Shown: positions 41,301-53,329 of the stretch, one piece after another
Layout: each line of letters opens with the position of its first letter
Position numbering within the stretch: the stretch's first letter is position 1
Assembly (NCBI RefSeq): GCF_000003815.2
Contig: NC_049981.1
Location: forward strand, 698,934 to 762,933
Origin: Branchiostoma floridae
Lineage: Eukaryota; Chordata; Leptocardii; Amphioxiformes; Branchiostomatidae
DNA: 64,000 bases
Direction of reading: 5' to 3'
The notes under the pieces: model-generated
The model's input: only the letters and a program-made list of their open reading frames with translations
Told to the model about the DNA's origin: nothing
Databases searched by the model: none
Position numbers and translations under genes: made by a program

Positions 41301-44300
41301 CATGACCTGATGTTTGTATCTGGAATAACTTTAAGCAAAGAAGGTGCATCTCAAATTTCCTGTTTCATGTCTTCATTATGCCTGTACCTAAAGGACCGAT
41401 AAAGGATTGCTTCTCTGTTTCCTTAATGATGATTCCAGGTCCCTTTCATTACATAAACCTCCTGTGGAGCTTCTCTAATCAGTCTTGGAATGACCAAAGG
41501 CATATCACTGTGAGCATATATAGAACCTATCATCTGCATCCCTTGGAGACAGGCCAAGAAGGTGGGAGGCTTGTGTGAAATGTGCTACTGACTGATATGT
41601 TCCTGATATTGCTGCTCCATGAGTACAGTTGGTGGAAATGTCTTCTTTTTTTTTAAAAATCTACATGGCTTTCGATATCATATTATCAACAGAAGTTCAA
41701 AGGTCTCATGCCTACATTTAGAGTCTTTCATATGGCATGTTTAATTGAAGTTCATTTCTCATGTAACATGGTTTTGATTAATATTTCACTTAAAGAAGTT
41801 CCTCTCAAAAAAGGTCACATCACTCTAAGATTAGCATGACTAGCATAATACACAACTGCAAAAACACATTCAAAAACACAAGAATACAAACACCCAGACA
41901 CACCCAAAACCAACCTCTGCACACCGAGGCTGTGATGATGATTGCTTTTTTCATCACTCTTCCAGTTTATATTCTTTTCTTCACTGTCTCCATCTCTCCC
42001 CATATCATTCCTGATCCATCAGTCCCCTCAGGAATCCTGACACCTTTAGAAAAAGACCTGTGTCAAATTAGGATTTAAAGGGGTTTTACCAGCAGAGGTG
42101 TTGAGTGTTCCAGTCCTGTAGTAGATGAATCACCTTCTTTCTCTTCAGTTAGACCTCTTGCTCCTTAGATGGCATTGCTTACATTTTGTAGACAACACAA
42201 TCATGGAAGAGTCTGCTTACATGTACATAGTCTTTGTTGGGAGTCCTACGGACATGCATTGACTGTCTAGTTACCATGGAAATCCTGTGGAGGTCTTGGT
42301 ACAGTAGTCAAGAACTGTTTTTTCCATCAATCTCCCGCTTGCACAAAATTCCTGAGTGTCCTTTGCTTCTGTCTGCTTGAAATTTGCTTAAAGTTACACT
42401 TTGGCTATTTAGCTCAATTTACAGCAAGGAAGTAACAGCAGTAGACAAAATTTCAACTACTGGTCTATTGCATTCCAGTCTATTGCAACTTGGACTGTTC
42501 ATTGATCTACTTAAGGACCAGGATTAACATCAATATGAATACTGATTGGTACACAACTGGCCTGAAATATTCCACTTGGTCTGTAAAAGCAATACCTGTA
42601 CATGGTTGTGATTAGTGAAGAAAACTTCAAAGTCTTGTTTGAGTTGCTGGCCTGGAATTACTCAAACGCTGTGTTTGCAGGTGCTATGGTAACGGTTATG
42701 CTATGGTCTTACCTGTACCATAAACTCTAAGATATTATATATAATGTACACTTTGGCATGCTTCCAACCAGTAAATTGCACAGCAAATGTATCCAAGCTT
42801 GATAACAATCACCATGTGTGTTCCAAATAGTTCAGGGAATATTCTCACTTCAGTGTGTACATCAAAGCCACTGATTGAACCTACTGTAGATCGTGAAAGA
42901 TTCGGCTGGTTTATGTATGTAGTTTTTGCTATGACATCAAAATACATATGTCCTTAAATCTTGCATTACGTTATAACTATCGTTGTTTGATCCATGAATG
43001 AAAACACTACAAACTCCTCCCTTTCCCTCCTACCACAAAATTGACACAAATTACAGTATCCTGAAGTTGAAACTTGTTCAATTTTCACAGCGTTTTTCAT
43101 TTTCAATATACTTACTGGAAATGATAGGTAAATATCAGTGGCGTATAGATAACATCATTAATTGGGTTTAGGAACTGCACGATGCCAGTTGTCCGCGTCT
43201 TGGGTTTAAAATAAATTCCATTGTCCCTCAGGTAACAAAATTTACCTAGTGCCCCCTCCCCATCGTGACCGGATTGCCCCCACTAAATATCATACTGTAC
43301 CTATTGTAGGATATCCCATATGTTTTGGTTAAGGTAACCAATCTGTAGACATTAGATACAGTAGACAGTTTCAAGTGTAACATCAGAAAAAATTCTGTGG
43401 TTAAGGAAAGTAACAATTAAAAAAAATTTAAAATGTATCATGTGACAAAATGCATCTGTGTGGGAATTTTTTCGAAGTTTGCCTCAAAAGGTCTAAACGG
43501 TCCAATTATCACAGATATATAAATGTATATAAATGTAGTCGTCATTCACTAAAAGAATTCCTTATGAAACTACAACAATTTAATTATCTGCAACAGTATT
43601 TTTGCTCTGCCAAGTCCCATTTGTATCTTTAAAATGGTCCAATTATCTCAGATTAGAGTCTTTTTTAGACATCATGATACATGCAGACATATTGACATCT
43701 GAGTTATGTTGTATGTTGATACAGTTGTACACTAATAAATTCCTTTATGAAATTATAACTATTGGCAACAGTATTTCTGCACTGTCAACTTCCATTTGTA
43801 TTTCTGAAAAGCACAGTAGGAAGTTTTCAGCGCTAGTTTCAGGGTCACTGCTGGTTTCAGGGTCACTACTCCTGTGAAAGACTTGGCTAAGAGTTGACCT
43901 AAGGTCAGGTCACTCCCCCCAGAAACAGGGCTTCTCCTGATTAATATGGACAGCCAGGGAAACTTGACCAAGCTTTTTTGTCAGACAGTGCTGAAAGTGT
44001 TAATAACCTGACATTTTCTTGATGAACCTTATTGTTGGAAGTTACTTCTAATCAACATGGGGAACAAAATCACTGTCTGGAATGGATAGAGTAATGACAA
44101 GACTGAAAGGAATGCAATTTAGGACTTGCAGATGGATTTTTGGCAACCTGTAGAACCCTTTGAATGAAGGTTGCCCCTAACCTTAAACCTTTAGAAGAAG
44201 ACATTTTCCTGAGATATTGATTTCTTCATTTTTGCATGTATCTGATCATGCAGCTGCTGTAACATGCAGCATTCTAAAGGTCCAGGAAAAAGGTTGCATG

Positions 44301-46006
44301 CCCTGAATTTTGATTATCTACATAAACTACTATAGATCTTGAAACAATCTCAATGGTTTTATTTTTGCAGTTTTCACAGTGATGACTCTGCTACAAAATT
44401 ATGATACTATAGATATCAAGCTCCATTATGGTCCTACTGTATTAACAAAACATAAAATACTGCGAAAAAAGACCCAACCTTCCTACCATGACATTAGATC
44501 CCTATGAAAATTTATGAATCTGAAGTAGCTTGGGATAGCGATTTTGCCTTGGTACTGCGTTAACCAGAACTCTTCCTTAGTATACAATGTATATACATGT
44601 ACAGAGGATCACATGATTGTGTGGCATTTACATCAGTTACTGTAGAAGGACAGATCTTGCAATGTCTCTTAAGTCTAAGTCAACCTCAATGAGAGATGGG
44701 TAATTTTTAAAAAAAAGGAAACATGTTCCACAACATTTTAGAATTTGGCACTATCACAACATTGTATAAGTTATAGATAATTTTCAGCTAATTGTGGATC
44801 TGAAATGACTCTCGATAGCTAAGGTCCTTGTCAGTGTGTTGTTTTGCACTAGTTTCCAGACTTTGGCTGCATTGAAAGTATGTAAAGGATTACTTTCTGC
44901 CCGTTTGTTCTAGGGTCGACGTCTAAGACCCTGTTTTGACTGGGACTGGTTAGAGTAGTTGGTGCCAAGGAAACTGCTGGGAAAGCAAATAACCAAAGTT
45001 TGTTGGGTTTAAGTTGGACTAGCCCAGGTGTTCTAGCTAGGCTCAACTTCTGTCCACCTGGTGTTCATTGTCACAGACAGGTAATTTAATATCATTCTGG
45101 TTAGTTAACAACCAGTATGTCAGGATCTAGAAGTATTCCATCATCAAGTTTTCTCTCCACTGCAATATCACTATACTCCAGCCAATACAGTACAGATTTT
45201 TTTGTCAGCAATGGACAGTACTGTATGCACACTGCAAACTTTTAATATAGGGAATGCCTCTATGCCTCCTACAGCAAAGCTAAATTGCCTTGAACTTGCC
45301 TTAAAATAGTTGCATGTAGCAGAGGTAAACTAACCAGGGCAGAACCCATCCTAGGTTATTCTCTGATCTTAACATTCATGTTTTCTATGTTGTCCATATT
45401 ATCAGGTGCTCGGCCTTTGAGTATGATGCCTCCTCCCTGCCCCAGACCAGTGTCATCATCACCTTTCACAACGAGGCCAGATCTGCCCTCCTCAGGACCA
45501 TCACTAGGTATGAATCGTAGGATGTCGGACTCTTTGGCTCTTCTATTACCAACTCGGCCTATGGCTAATCAGACCAACTCAGACCAACATGCTGGTCAAC
45601 TTGTCCAAACACCCCAAACCTAAACCCTAACCCTGGCAAGTTGTCCAGGGTGTTGGGCAAGGTTGACTGGGCAAAGTTTGTAAAGGGCCAAATCATCCAG
45701 ATCCCTATGTTGTTGAGCTTTAAGTACTCTTTTTAGCATACCAGAACTGCTGCCTTGGAAAGGCCTTGACTTGTTTTACCTCCATGAAGTTGGAGGTACT
45801 GGTTTGGGTATACTGTTTTTACTCTGGATGATATATGGGGTTGTATCTCAACTGTTAGGCGGATCGCATTGTTTTGGGGTGCCTGGGTAGATGGGTGTAT
45901 CATGATATCTTTCACCTTGCTCTTTCTGTCTTACACAGTGTACTGAACAGAAGCCCTCCAAACCTGGTGCGAGAGATTGTCCTTGTGGATGACTTCAGTG
46001 ATGATC
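38347..46006 (+). CDS. Polypeptide N-acetylgalactosaminyltransferase, GALNT14/16-like, three internal exons
   Basis: Exons are 38347-38522, 45406-45507 and 45939-46006. Phases agree across both introns. The first encodes DGRTYIEGGQHDAKDSYKRH, then AFNLAESDKISSNRPVPDTR, the stem-to-catalytic-domain segment with the family's PDTR motif. The second reads RCSAFEYDASSLPQTSVIIT, then FHNEARSALLRTIT. The third reads SVLNRSPPNLVREIVLVDDF and SDD, the start of the GT-A fold that binds UDP-GalNAc. The wording (ESDKISSNR, SVLNR) is nearest to human GALNT14/16 by memory, with GALNT2 next. The enzyme starts mucin-type O-glycosylation in the Golgi by moving GalNAc onto Ser or Thr. Upstream exons (cytoplasmic tail, membrane anchor) and downstream ones (DxH metal site, ricin-type lectin domain) are not found, so the gene must extend beyond these exons or into gaps. 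Confidence 0.92.
38523..45405 (+). other. Large GALNT intron, 6.9 kb
   Basis: Intron between two in-phase exons. It has no convincing coding sequence on either strand and one 100-N gap (41075-41174). A degraded tandem duplication of about 180 bp lies near 43490-43810 (words GGTCCAATTATC, GGCAACAGTATTT, CCATTTGTAT), and a doubled 16-bp word, TTTCAGGGTCACTGCT-like, lies near 43838-43872. Confidence 0.5.
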
Positions 46007-46009
46007 GTA

Positions 46010-46977
46010 AGTTAACAATGTACCAAAGTAACTAGTATCAATTCAGTGTCCATTTGGTGTAGTTTTACTTATGAAAAAGCCGCTATGTTAATGAGTACGT
46101 TGGTAAAAGATGTACATTCATCAAATGGTTGTTTGACAGTTACAATGATCAAAGAAAAGGTTTTTGATATCATAATATACTCGTTTTTATGAGATTGCCC
46201 AATATATATAGCCCCACATTTTTTTCCATCCTTTGAAGAGCAAGGACATTGATATGTAGACAAATTATTGCCCAATATCTAAGATGTCACAAAGGGCAGC
46301 AAGCTCTTGAAAAATGCAGGGCCTCCTGAGAGGAACGGCCATTGATGGTGCCATTCAAGCCTCTATCAGGGGAAGAATATGAGAAAACCTTTCATATAAA
46401 TCAAACATCATATCCATTCCCGACCTGACCACCTCTTGAAACATCATCTTTTATTGTCAGTGGTGCAAATAAAGATGATGATTGCTGCAGTTCTGACCCA
46501 TCCTGCAATATGTACACTAGTGATANNNNNNNNNNNNNNNNNNNNNNNNNNNNNNNNNNNNNNNNNNNNNNNNNNNNNNNNNNNNNNNNNNNNNNNNNNN
46601 NNNNNNNNNNNNNNNNNNNNNNNNNCTTTAATACTATGAGTTGATATGTGAAGGAGGTGAAAACAGAATTTAGATATGTGTTTATAGTTGGAAGTGCTAA
46701 CACTGTAACAGGCACAACAATGCATTTTCTCTCACCGCAAAATTAAATCCCCATTGAATGTATTTACAGTATCTTTCACAGTAGACAACAAGAAATGTCA
46801 TTTAATGTTGTTCTGTACTTTTTCCAGGTTGCGGGCAAGAAAGGGGAGAGCCATTGACAATGCTGGGATAGATATGTTCACGAATTTCACAGAAAGAATG
46901 GGAGAATCTAGCTGCTCTAACTATACTTATAGGTCTTTCTAGAAAAAAATTTAAGGGGAGTTCTGGTGCATGTTTCA
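46010..46977 (+). other. GALNT intron or 3' flank with a gap
   Basis: No exon recognised. A 100-N gap at 46526-46625 could hold one. The next expected GALNT exon, with the LRN...GL(M/V)RSR segment, is not visible. Confidence 0.4.
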
Positions 46978-46980
46978 TAA

Positions 46981-47356
46981 GGACATGTTGGTTTGATTCT
47001 TTGGATGACATCATCTGGAAACTCCAATACTGATGTAGGCTTGCAAATGAAAATAAAAGTTTAGCCAAAAAAGTTGGCTTTATAATGAAATCTAAGTGGT
47101 TGGGAGGGTTGACAAAAGGACTTAACACACCAGGTTTACTGAACAATAGATTCTGCAATTTTTGTTCTTTCACATCTTGGAATCAATTATGGCACTCTAT
47201 GTCATACAAATTCAATTTCCAGTACTTTGTTTTTGCAATTTATGGATCATTTTGCAACTACATTTTGAAATGCCCAATATCGTCAGCAACTTTTTGGAAA
47301 TGGATGAAACTTGAATCACGCAAAAATGTCATCCATATCATCAAATCAACATGGCC
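46981..47356. mobile_element. Harbinger-like element (family A, copy 3), exact TAA duplication
   Basis: Begins GGACATGTTGGTTTGATTCT and ends, inverted, GGCCATGTTGATTTGATGAT. TAA lies immediately outside both ends (46978-46980 and 47357-47359). The interior shares TGGATGACATCAT, AACAATAGATTCTGCAATTT and TTTTTGTTCTTTCACATCTT with the two copies in pecr introns. 376 bp, non-coding. Confidence 0.85.
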
Positions 47357-47359
47357 TAA

Positions 47360-50200
47360 TACCGACATCAAGACTTGGATATAAAGTTCTTGTGATTCTG
47401 AGACAATACTTATTTTGGCTATTTTACAGTATTTTAAAGCTCCAAAAACTGAAATAGACTAATTGAAATGTCAACAACAATTTAGCTCTGGGGCAAATGT
47501 ACAGTTACAACAAAAGTATTCATACCACTCATACTTTGGGCACTGGTATGATATTTTTGTTATCTGTATATAGAATTTTAGAGGTTTATACATCCTTTGC
47601 AACCATTTAGATAGATACAGTTCATATAATTCATCTGAAATATATAGTACTACAAAAACACATCAGATGTAACTTTAGTTGGAGATCTATATTGGTGTAG
47701 ACATATCTGCTATGGATCAATGAAAATTGTTTGTCTTCATCATATATTGATATCGGCGATGTACTTAAAAGTAAGCAATTCTCTGCAAAAACCCGGGGTC
47801 ACCGAAAGCATTATACATGATAGTTTATGTGTTTGTGTTTATTTTTGTCAAGTGTTCACAAGGATGACACTCTGCAACATGCATGTACTGAGACTATCTC
47901 TGGTTACCTGACCAACCTTAGCAAAAAACTGCCCACATTTGAATATGTGTCAATATCTTCATTGTTAAGTACATCTGTATGTAGACTACACACTATACTG
48001 TAAGTTGCTAGGTACGTTGTAGCACTTGTTATATTAATAAGTACTTTGAAAATTCATCACAAGATAACCTGTATGTTAAAGGAAAGGGGAATAAATGATT
48101 CTGCTACTTTTTCTCGTGGTTGAGTTTCTTATAGGTCTAATGACCAGGCCTGTGCTTTTAAACCACCCAATAATGTAAACTAACTTCTCAGTCTTCTGTT
48201 GTCTAAAGTGGAGCTCACATTGATGTAGCCCTGGCGAGACAGCAAGTTTCAATTCACTTTTGAAATTAGGGGATAACAGGAGAAACTGAAGTATGCATAT
48301 AGCTATACGTAAAGAAGTTAGCTTTACCTAACCCAGAATATAAAGCAATGACAATGCTGTTTTTGCCTTGCTTTGGTAGTATGAGACACATGACTAGCAG
48401 TTACAAAACGTACAGTTCTGCTTAGCTTCTTTTCTTGTTTGCATATGTATTTTACCCATATTTGTACATTCAAGACATTTATCTTGAAAAGATCAACACA
48501 CAAACCCATAGAATCTGAAGAAAAAAAGCAGAAAACACCACGTCACAAATTGACAAAATCAGTTTGAAAATCCCAGAAGTTGATGATTAACTGGTTGAAG
48601 TGACGTGTACTGCCCAGGTCATCCTTTTGCGCACCCCTACATGCCCCGATCACATGCTCTCTTTTCTACAACCCATGGCCGCCATCTTGGTCAGGTGAAA
48701 AAAGCTCCTCCCAACTGCGCAACACATCAAGAAACGTGCAATAAAGGTATGTTCGTTCTCTTCTTTAGTATTATAAGCGTTTTGTAGCAACAGGGGCTTT
48801 TAAATGACTTTTATTTGAGCAATTGTTCCACCGACGCTTTGCAAATTTACATCGCTTGCTAGTTGATTTAAACAAACACACCGGTCAACATTTTAAGACA
48901 ATGTAAAGACACGGGATATCAAAAAGTCTTTGAAAACAGGTACATTGTTGCAAGCTTTAAGTGTTTAAAAAACATCATATTGGCTCAGGAACTATTAGAC
49001 ATACACATCGAAGTCTCTCGCAGAATGTATATTTGCAGTTGAGGTAGAAATGCACGATTACGGTATCCATAATTTAGGCATACATATGACACTGTTCACA
49101 ACTATTGTACACCAAAAGATGATTCAGCTTTAGATATTCTTTCTCTGTATCACGTATGCATAATTTACGGTTTTATTGCTGCTCAGGGAGGTCAGGCCAT
49201 TAAATCGTCCACTTCAAAGTATTAAGGCTCCCCTTAACTTGTTTGCGTTTACCCAACAACTAGTATTCCTAAACCAAAGAACAACAGAACAAGATATTGC
49301 ATTGAATACTACCTAGAACTCGGCACAAAAAGTTTGGAATATCAACTTCGGTTGATCATATTTCTGTTGTTTCTGCATCAATTTCAATATATTATATATC
49401 TATAGAAAGCTTGCATGATTTTCTTTCCAATGGTATCAAACTCATTATCATTGTTAACTCATGGAACATACACTAGGCCTGCTAACGTCAGTGGGTCACG
49501 AAAAAAAAGTGCCCAAATCTCCCCTAGAACGTTNNNNNNNNNNNNNNNNNNNNNNNNNNNNNNNNNNNNNNNNNNNNNNNNNNNNNNNNNNNNNNNNNNN
49601 NNNNNNNNNNNNNNNNNNNNNNNNNNNNNNNNNCAAAAAGTTTGTTGTTATTAAACTACAAAAAATATTTGAGAGTCCACTGGGGGTGGCAGGTTACAAA
49701 AGGCCAAGGATAAGTACGGTCTACTTGGAATTAGAGATTGTGAGTCTGCCTTACTGCACTGCGATAATCAGAATCATGGTAACATCCTTATTGCTGAGGT
49801 CACGCTATTGAAAATCTAACTTTGCTAGCTATCTTATAGTTTATGTCAGAACAAATCTACAGTAAGTGTAGGCCCATTGCGGAGATAACCCACTGAGTAC
49901 GTCCGGTTTCCGTTCATGTGTGGTGGCCACTTGCGTAACTTGAATCTAACTTGCGTAAAGCTTTTCTAAGAATGCCCCGAGGTCTACAGTTTAGAACTCT
50001 ATGGAATCTCAAACGAACTTGACTTTCACCACGTTTTTTTTTTCTGTACTAGTTTCCCATATCAGAACATCCTTTCCTAGTGGTCCCGAAAAACGCGTTC
50101 CACGATACTAATAAGACGTTAAAAAGACTGACCAAGGAGGTTATCTATATGACATGAATGTGTTTGGCCCTGTTACTATCTAAGCAAAGGTTAGTCCCCG
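47360..50200. other. No gene found; a YY1-like motif near 48.68 kb
   Basis: A/T-rich DNA with one 100-N gap (49534-49633). GGCCGCCATCTTGG at 48677-48690 is a good YY1-type site in a locally CG-richer patch (48600-48740). That could mark a promoter, but no first exon can be recognised next to it. Confidence 0.35.
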
Positions 50201-50212
50201 GCGCCTTTAGAC

Positions 50213-50337
50213 TACTCTCCAAGCAGAGGTTGAGTTGCGTAGATATAGTACTTACTGTCGGAAAAATGACACCCGCGCCGGTGTAATTTTTCCGACTACT
50301 ACTCTATCTACGCGACTCAACCTCTGCTTGGAGAGTA
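50213..50337. mobile_element. Near-palindromic element with CTCCAAGCAGAGG ends
   Basis: TACTCTCCAAGCAGAGGTTG followed by AGTTGCGTAGATA is mirrored by its inverse at the right end (CGCGACTCAACCTCTGCTTG, then GAGAGTA). The inner words CGGAAAAAT and ATTTTTCCG also pair, so the whole 125 bp can fold on itself. Non-coding. Confidence 0.85.
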
Positions 50338-51638
50338 CCTTCAGACGTCATTTCTAAAGGCGTGTTGTTTTTTGAAAGTGACAAAAATCATGGAAGGGAT
50401 GACAAAACACAAAGGAGTCCAACATCCGCTTTGTAAGGAGCCGGACCCTATATAACATTTAGATGCTTCACGGATCTCCACGGGTTACAAGGAAATGGGT
50501 CCTGCAACATCGTAATCGTATTTTCCGGGTCAACGATGGCGGTCCGAGTGCAAGCCATAACACATACCATAGATCGTTATCAACACCAGCCACTGGACAG
50601 GGCAACAGGAGGCCGCTCAGACGACAAAACCACATGTCCGACCCTGCTTCGACTCTAGTCTAAGCAGATGTGAGAATCCAGTTTTCTGGTCTTGAGTTTT
50701 TCAAGCGTTTTTGAAGTGTTTTTTTTTTTTCGTCTTCTGGTGTATAGGGCGATCAATTAAGACACAAGACTAGAAAAAAATAGATTTTGTGTCAAGTAAA
50801 AAAACGGAGCAGGATTGCTTTCATCTGCTTGGAGATAGTACTGATACCCGGTTAGCAGTCAGCAACACCAGACCAAAAACAGGAACAAAAACAAAAACTT
50901 TATAAACATAAGATGAATGCCATAATGCAACTAACAACAAAGGATTGACAACTTTACTTACCCAATTCCTGGGTTTCGGTGGCGTTAGTCCGAGGACCGG
51001 AAATTGTACATGGATCCCAACAAGGCTCTTGTTGTTAAATTTTCTATGGACCGAAAAAAAATACTGGGTGGTCACACACACAGATAGCCTGGTTACCAAA
51101 CCCCAGCCCGATCTCAACTATATACACAAAAGATATTTTTGAGGTTGGGATATGGTATCCAGGCTAACACACAGAAGAATGCAAAATTACAAATGCCGCC
51201 AGGCCTGTCCGTCTTTGATACAATTCACGGCTGCAGATCCATGTTACCTACGCCATGAGTCATCTGATGTACGGGATATATTTATAACACCCAAAACTAC
51301 ATCATACATGTATGGCAACGTGGGGAATTTTCCTCGTCAGATATGAATATTCAAAACAAAGAAGTATGTAAGCCTACCTTATGGTTCTGGAAATTTTTGA
51401 AAATCCATCGACAGGTTGGATACCCTAGGCCCTAAGTTCATGATGACTTCGAAAAGGTGCCATACTGTATTACATCCGACTCCGAGGAGTTAAAAGACTC
51501 CAAACACAGTTGACACAGTTGTGGCGTCTGAGCTGGTTTCATCTCGGAAAAATACGACCCTTCTGTTGTGCCCACTGGGAGTTCCGTTATGCAAATCTGT
51601 GGGTCTCTACGGGGCTCAGCCCTCCTTTGACAAGGTAA

Positions 51639-51859
51639 GGCCACAGCAAGTAAGTTTTATGGATGACATCATGGCTCATTAATTTTCACCTTGTTTCAGA
51701 AAAACAGATTTTTTTTTTTCTTTGGTGACGGTCAACATGACAAAAATGTCTGTTTTGAGATCTTTTGAAAATGGTAGCCACCATCTTGTTTTTTCGCCCT
51801 ATCTCACTATTTATATAGTCTGATTTCGATGTCATCCATAAAATTTACTTGCAGTGGCC
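51639..51859. mobile_element. Harbinger-like inverted-repeat element (family C)
   Basis: GGCCACAGCAAGTAAGTTTT followed by ATGGATGACATC is inverted at the right end with two mismatches over 32 bp. The flanks are TAA on the left and CAA on the right, close to a TWA duplication. The TATGGATGACATC word is shared with family A. 221 bp, non-coding. Confidence 0.8.
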
Positions 51860-52126
51860 CAATGATACACAAGGGTGGGGAACAGAATCTGGCTTGGTGC
51901 AGAAGAACGCCCCGTGTCATTCACCCCGTTCTCGTCAGAACACTCCAAGCTCGCGTCTTCAACTTATTCGGCTGTCAACAAACTTTGTCCTTCACATAGA
52001 CATGAGCCATTCTTCAACTCGTTTTTGGATCTGTGAGCGTCACCGGATATATGTTCCAACTCCGCGGAGTATTCCGAATTGAAGAGCAGGCCAAACTGGA
52101 GTGGATACTCCTACCGGACTGAAAAA

Positions 52127-52156
52127 CTCTACTCTACTCTACTCTACTCTACTCTA
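52127..52156. repeat. (CTCTA)n microsatellite
   Basis: About six perfect CTCTA units. Confidence 0.9.
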
Positions 52157-52586
52157 GTGTACAGAATCCAGTCGTCGCGATCGGAAGTTTTGCTGGCGAA
52201 GAACGGACATGATGTGGGAACCCGTGCATCATGGATCCTGGATGTCTCCACAGGGAAGGCTATTGGCTCTCTTATCAAAGGTTAGTAGTTATATTCAATG
52301 TGTATTTCAATTGTTTATGAGTTACTACGAGTGTTTCTGGTGTTTGTGTAACCTGGAATTAGCACTGCAGTCAGAGCAGAATCAGGACAGAAAGATACAG
52401 TAACCACAAAAAGGCATGAATAAACATATTTGTTCCATTTCTACGATTTTCCAGCAATCCGGAGTCTCGTAGAGACTAGGCCTCCTGTATCCTGGTGTAG
52501 ATAACAATCTACATATGGTATGTGTTATCGGCTTGCATCCCGCCGCCATCAATGATCCGTCGAAACGGTTGGTGTTGCTGGTTAGG

Positions 52587-52738
52587 TACTCTCCGAGCAG
52601 AGGTTCGGCGTGGTTTAGGCGTGACACCGGACATGAAAACTCTACAAAACATAAAGCCCGACAGAAACGCCTACCCGATAATTAGCTAAAAGTTAAACAT
52701 GTAACACAATCCGCAGACAAACCTCTGCTTGGAAAGCA
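52587..52738. mobile_element. Element with CTCCAAGCAGAGG-type ends, second copy
   Basis: TACTCTCCGAGCAGAGGTT on the left and CAAACCTCTGCTTGGAAAGC on the right are inverted relatives of each other and of the ends at 50213-50337. The interior differs. Non-coding. Confidence 0.6.
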
Positions 52739-53003
52739 GTGTCTCAATGGTACATACTGTGATATTGATCATTTTATAAATATCTTTTGCATAGAATCGT
52801 GTGGCATAATCGGCAGTTTAGTTTAGGACCTAAATGCCCCGTGTTTAAACTCTACCGTACCATCATTCACCCGAACGATAGTCCCCTTCATGTGTTCAGC
52901 TAACAGAAGGGCATGTCACCCCGTAAGGGGCCGTATAACTAGTACCGTATAACCCCGTTGTCGACAGATGATGATGGCAATTTTGGAATAGAATCTTCTC
53001 AAC

Positions 53004-53220
53004 CCATGAATGAGGGTCTGCATGGGGGGTCCCGACACAATTTACGCTGAATTCAGAAGAACCCCCTACGTATTACGCTAAATCAAGGAAGGCAATTACG
53101 CTAAATTTGGTTGCCTCGCTACGAATGACGTAGATAAGACGGTTTTCCCTACTAATTACGGGAAATATAAAACTAGGCTGCCTACGCCTTACGGAAAAGA
53201 GCATGCAGACCCTCATGAAT
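53004..53220. mobile_element. Inverted-repeat element with TTACGCTAAAT motifs
   Basis: ATGAATGAGGGTCTGCATG on the left and CATGCAGACCCTCATGAATC on the right are inverted copies. Inside, TTACGCTAAAT/TTACGCTGAATT/AATTACGGGAAAT words recur about every 25-35 bp. It is related by its ends, and by the style of its interior, to the block at 27026-27210. Confidence 0.75.
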
Positions 53221-53327
53221 CAGCCGAGCAGATGTTGTCGGGGAAAACTGAAAGAAGGCGAATGAAAAACGCGGCATATAATAAGACAGTCACAAGTTTC
53301 CTCCAACAACATCTACATGGAGAGTAC
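53221..53327. mobile_element. Element with CAGATGTTG / CAACATCT ends
   Basis: GAGCAGATGTTGTCGGGG near the left edge and CCAACAACATCTACATGGAG followed by AGTA at the right are imperfect inverted copies. They resemble the CTCCAAGCAG family. It directly abuts the element ending at 53220. Confidence 0.45.
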
Positions 53328-53329
53328 TT

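Noticed and set aside
45615-45636. Interstitial telomere repeat
   Set aside because: Only about two CCCTAA-like units (AAACCCTAACCCTGG); too short to mean anything.
46826-46942. Possible GALNT exon after TTTTTCCAG at 46.8 kb
   Set aside because: The frame (RLRARKGRAIDNAGIDMFTN) has no resemblance to the GALNT catalytic domain that should follow, and it lacks a donor.
52079-52285. Exon candidate ending GSLIKG with a donor-like GTTAGTAG
   Set aside because: No acceptor of quality, includes the CTCTA microsatellite, and no family likeness.
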